Shown: piece by piece, positions 5,619 through 6,549 of the stretch
Layout: every line of letters begins with the position of its first letter
Numbering within the stretch: position 1 is the stretch's first letter
Made by a program: the position numbers and the translations under genes
Assembly (NCBI GenBank): GCA_029051445.1
Contig: JAIDKP010000288.1
Span: 1 to 6,549 of the forward strand
Length of the DNA stretch: 6,549 nt
DNA from: Muribaculaceae bacterium
GTDB lineage: Bacteria > Bacteroidota > Bacteroidia > Bacteroidales > Muribaculaceae
Reading direction: 5' to 3'
The notes under the pieces: model-generated
What the model was told of the DNA's origin: nothing
What the model saw: the letters and a program-made list of their open reading frames with translations, nothing else
Databases searched by the model: none

Positions 5619-6420
5619 AGCAGGCGACAGCCGTCCGTCCGACAAGATCATATCGCTTGCCGTCACCGTCGCCGTGCACGCCGGTGTGCTTCTGCTGTGC
5701 CTGTTTCTCTGTCTCACATGGCCACCTGCCGACATGGATCCCATGGAGCTCGAGGAGAAAGAGGAAATTTTGTTTGGCGGCGAGTTTGTCCAGCTCGGCA
5801 ACGTAGCCAACTCGGCTCCCGTCACACGTCCGACAGCCGACGAACCTATGCCGTCGGAAATGCCTAAGAACACCGATGCCACCGAAGCTGTCGATCTGAC
5901 AAACGAGGGCACAAAGGGAGATCCCATGCCGGTTGTCGCCGCACAACAGGAAAGCCCGATGAAGGTCAAGGAGCAGCCACGCCCCGAAAAGGCCGGCCCA
6001 ACTGCCGAGGAGATCGCCGCAGCCGAGAAAGCCAAACGCGAGAAAGAAGCCCGCGAACGCATCAAGAAGCAGATGAACTTCGGTCAGGCAGCCGGAAACG
6101 CCACACCATCGGGCGGTTCCCCCTCCGGCGGAGATTCGGGCGGTTCTACTTCCGGAGCAGCCGGCCATGATCTTGCCGGCCGCACCGTGTCGTCGTGGGG
6201 AGCCAACTCATCGACCAAGTCGGGCGAAATACGCATCAAGGTCACCGTAAACGCATCGGGGCACGTCATATCGGCATCGTATGCCGGCGGCAGCGGCCCG
6301 GTGTCGGCCGACGCCGCTATGCGCCAGAAGTGTATCGCCGCGTCAAAAGCGTCGCGATTCTCGATAAGAGACGGCAATGACGCAGACCAGACAGGTACCA
6401 TCACCTGGAAATTCAGATAA
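5593..6420 (+). CDS. tonB: TonB/TolA-like energy transducer
   Basis: This 275-residue protein would span the periplasm and carry energy from ExbB-ExbD to outer-membrane receptors. It has a short cytoplasmic end, one signal-anchor helix at about 19-43 with a His at 29 preceded by Thr at 25 (compare the S-x3-H motif in the TonB helix), and an acidic stretch (50-64). A Pro/Glu/Thr-rich spacer (75-136) leads into a charged Ala/Glu/Lys helix at 137-161 that resembles TolA domain II. A Gly/Ser linker (164-190) precedes the C-terminal domain (about 191-275): GEIRIKVTVNASGHV, then AAMRQKCIAASKASRF, ending QTGTITWKFR, which matches Bacteroidales TonB/TolA C-terminal domains. The start at 5593 overlaps exbD by 26 nt. 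Upstream in-frame codons (from 5431) lie wholly inside exbD, and MSSSFKIP followed by the membrane helix makes 5593 the sensible start. Whether it serves a TonB or a Tol-like role cannot be decided here. Confidence 0.88.
   Translation: MSSSFKIPEAGDSRPSDKIISLAVTVAVHAGVLLLCLFLCLTWPPADMDPMELEEKEEILFGGEFVQLGNVANSAPVTRPTADEPMPSEMPKNTDATEAVDLTNEGTKGDPMPVVAAQQESPMKVKEQPRPEKAGPTAEEIAAAEKAKREKEARERIKKQMNFGQAAGNATPSGGSPSGGDSGGSTSGAAGHDLAGRTVSSWGANSSTKSGEIRIKVTVNASGHVISASYAGGSGPVSADAAMRQKCIAASKASRFSIRDGNDADQTGTITWKFR
6109..6146 (+). repeat. Gly/Ser-linker direct repeat inside tonB
   Basis: TCGGGCGGTTC occurs at 6109-6119 and again at 6136-6146, inside a run coding for Ser-Gly-Gly units (residues 173-187). 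This is a low-complexity linker in which the number of units could vary by slippage between strains. Confidence 0.6.
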
Positions 6421-6461
6421 TCCGTCGTAATTCCGCCTCCCTCTCTGTGACATCTACCACA

Positions 6462-6549
6462 ATGCAGTCCACAACAACTAAATTCAGACTTATCCTGTTG
6501 TTGGGTTCGATATGCATTGTGGTTGCGTCCATATCATGTATTTTTACCA
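6462..6549 (+). CDS. Start of an exported protein or lipoprotein, cut off by right edge
   Basis: Twenty-nine codons are visible from the ATG at 6462, 41 nt after the tonB stop. They encode a short polar start with Lys7 and Arg9, a hydrophobic stretch (LILLLGSICIVVASIS) and a cysteine at residue 26. The sequence SIS-C is a loose lipobox, so a lipoprotein signal peptide is the best reading; the -3 Ser is not ideal, and a plain signal peptide or membrane anchor is also possible. Its position suggests membership of the tonB operon. The function cannot be read from what is present. Confidence 0.5.
   Translation, partial: MQSTTTKFRLILLLGSICIVVASISCIFT

Noticed and set aside
5539..6168. Long minus-strand frames of 209 and 164 codons (5539-6168 and 5571-6065) opposite tonB
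   Set aside because: They are Cys/Gly- or Ser-rich translations antisense to a well-supported TonB-like gene, with no recognisable domain. GC-rich codons in the real gene keep the opposite frames open.
6421..6461. A possible terminator after tonB
   Set aside because: There is no GC-rich hairpin followed by a T-run in these 41 nt, so transcription probably continues into the next gene.

Overview
The window looks like an ordinary chromosomal segment of a Bacteroidales bacterium. The protein sequences, the mid-range GC content and the gene neighbourhood point to Muribaculaceae or a close relative, but that is a judgement from memory of related proteins and not a database result. Supporting signs are Bacteroidota-style -7 promoter elements (TAnnTTTG), little use of Shine-Dalgarno sequences, a two-parvulin SurA next to a large OstA/LptA-like protein, and pdxJ followed by an exbB-exbD-tonB set. 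There are no mobile elements, RNA genes or CRISPR arrays, and almost all of the DNA is coding.

The layout is two divergent gene strings separated by a short control region at about 3462-3656. To the left, on the minus strand and in order of transcription, are a small ACT-like domain protein (3461-3102), ribH for lumazine synthase (3059-2580), a SurA-type periplasmic peptidyl-prolyl isomerase (2547-1186), and an OstA/LptA-like LPS-transport protein that runs off the left edge (1149-1). Gaps are 32-42 nt, so one operon is plausible.

To the right, on the plus strand, are pdxJ (3657-4370), exbB (4406-5137), exbD (5160-5618), a TonB/TolA-like energy transducer (5593-6420, overlapping exbD by 26 nt), and the start of an exported protein or lipoprotein (6462 to the right edge). 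Gaps are again short (35, 22, -26 and 41 nt), so pdxJ probably shares a transcript with the proton-channel genes.

By theme, both strings combine a B-vitamin enzyme (riboflavin on the left, vitamin B6 on the right) with outer-membrane machinery: chaperone and LPS-transport functions on the left, proton-motive-force-driven envelope energisation on the right.

I do not see an undescribed multi-gene system. The points most worth a second look are the small ACT-like protein, which resembles the C-terminal domain of a Bacteroidales CBS-domain protein with the CBS pair missing; a Cys-rich substitution in the normally conserved Gly/Lys loop of RibH; two promoter elements that face each other in the central intergenic region; and the TolA-like helix plus Gly/Ser linker in the TonB-like protein.
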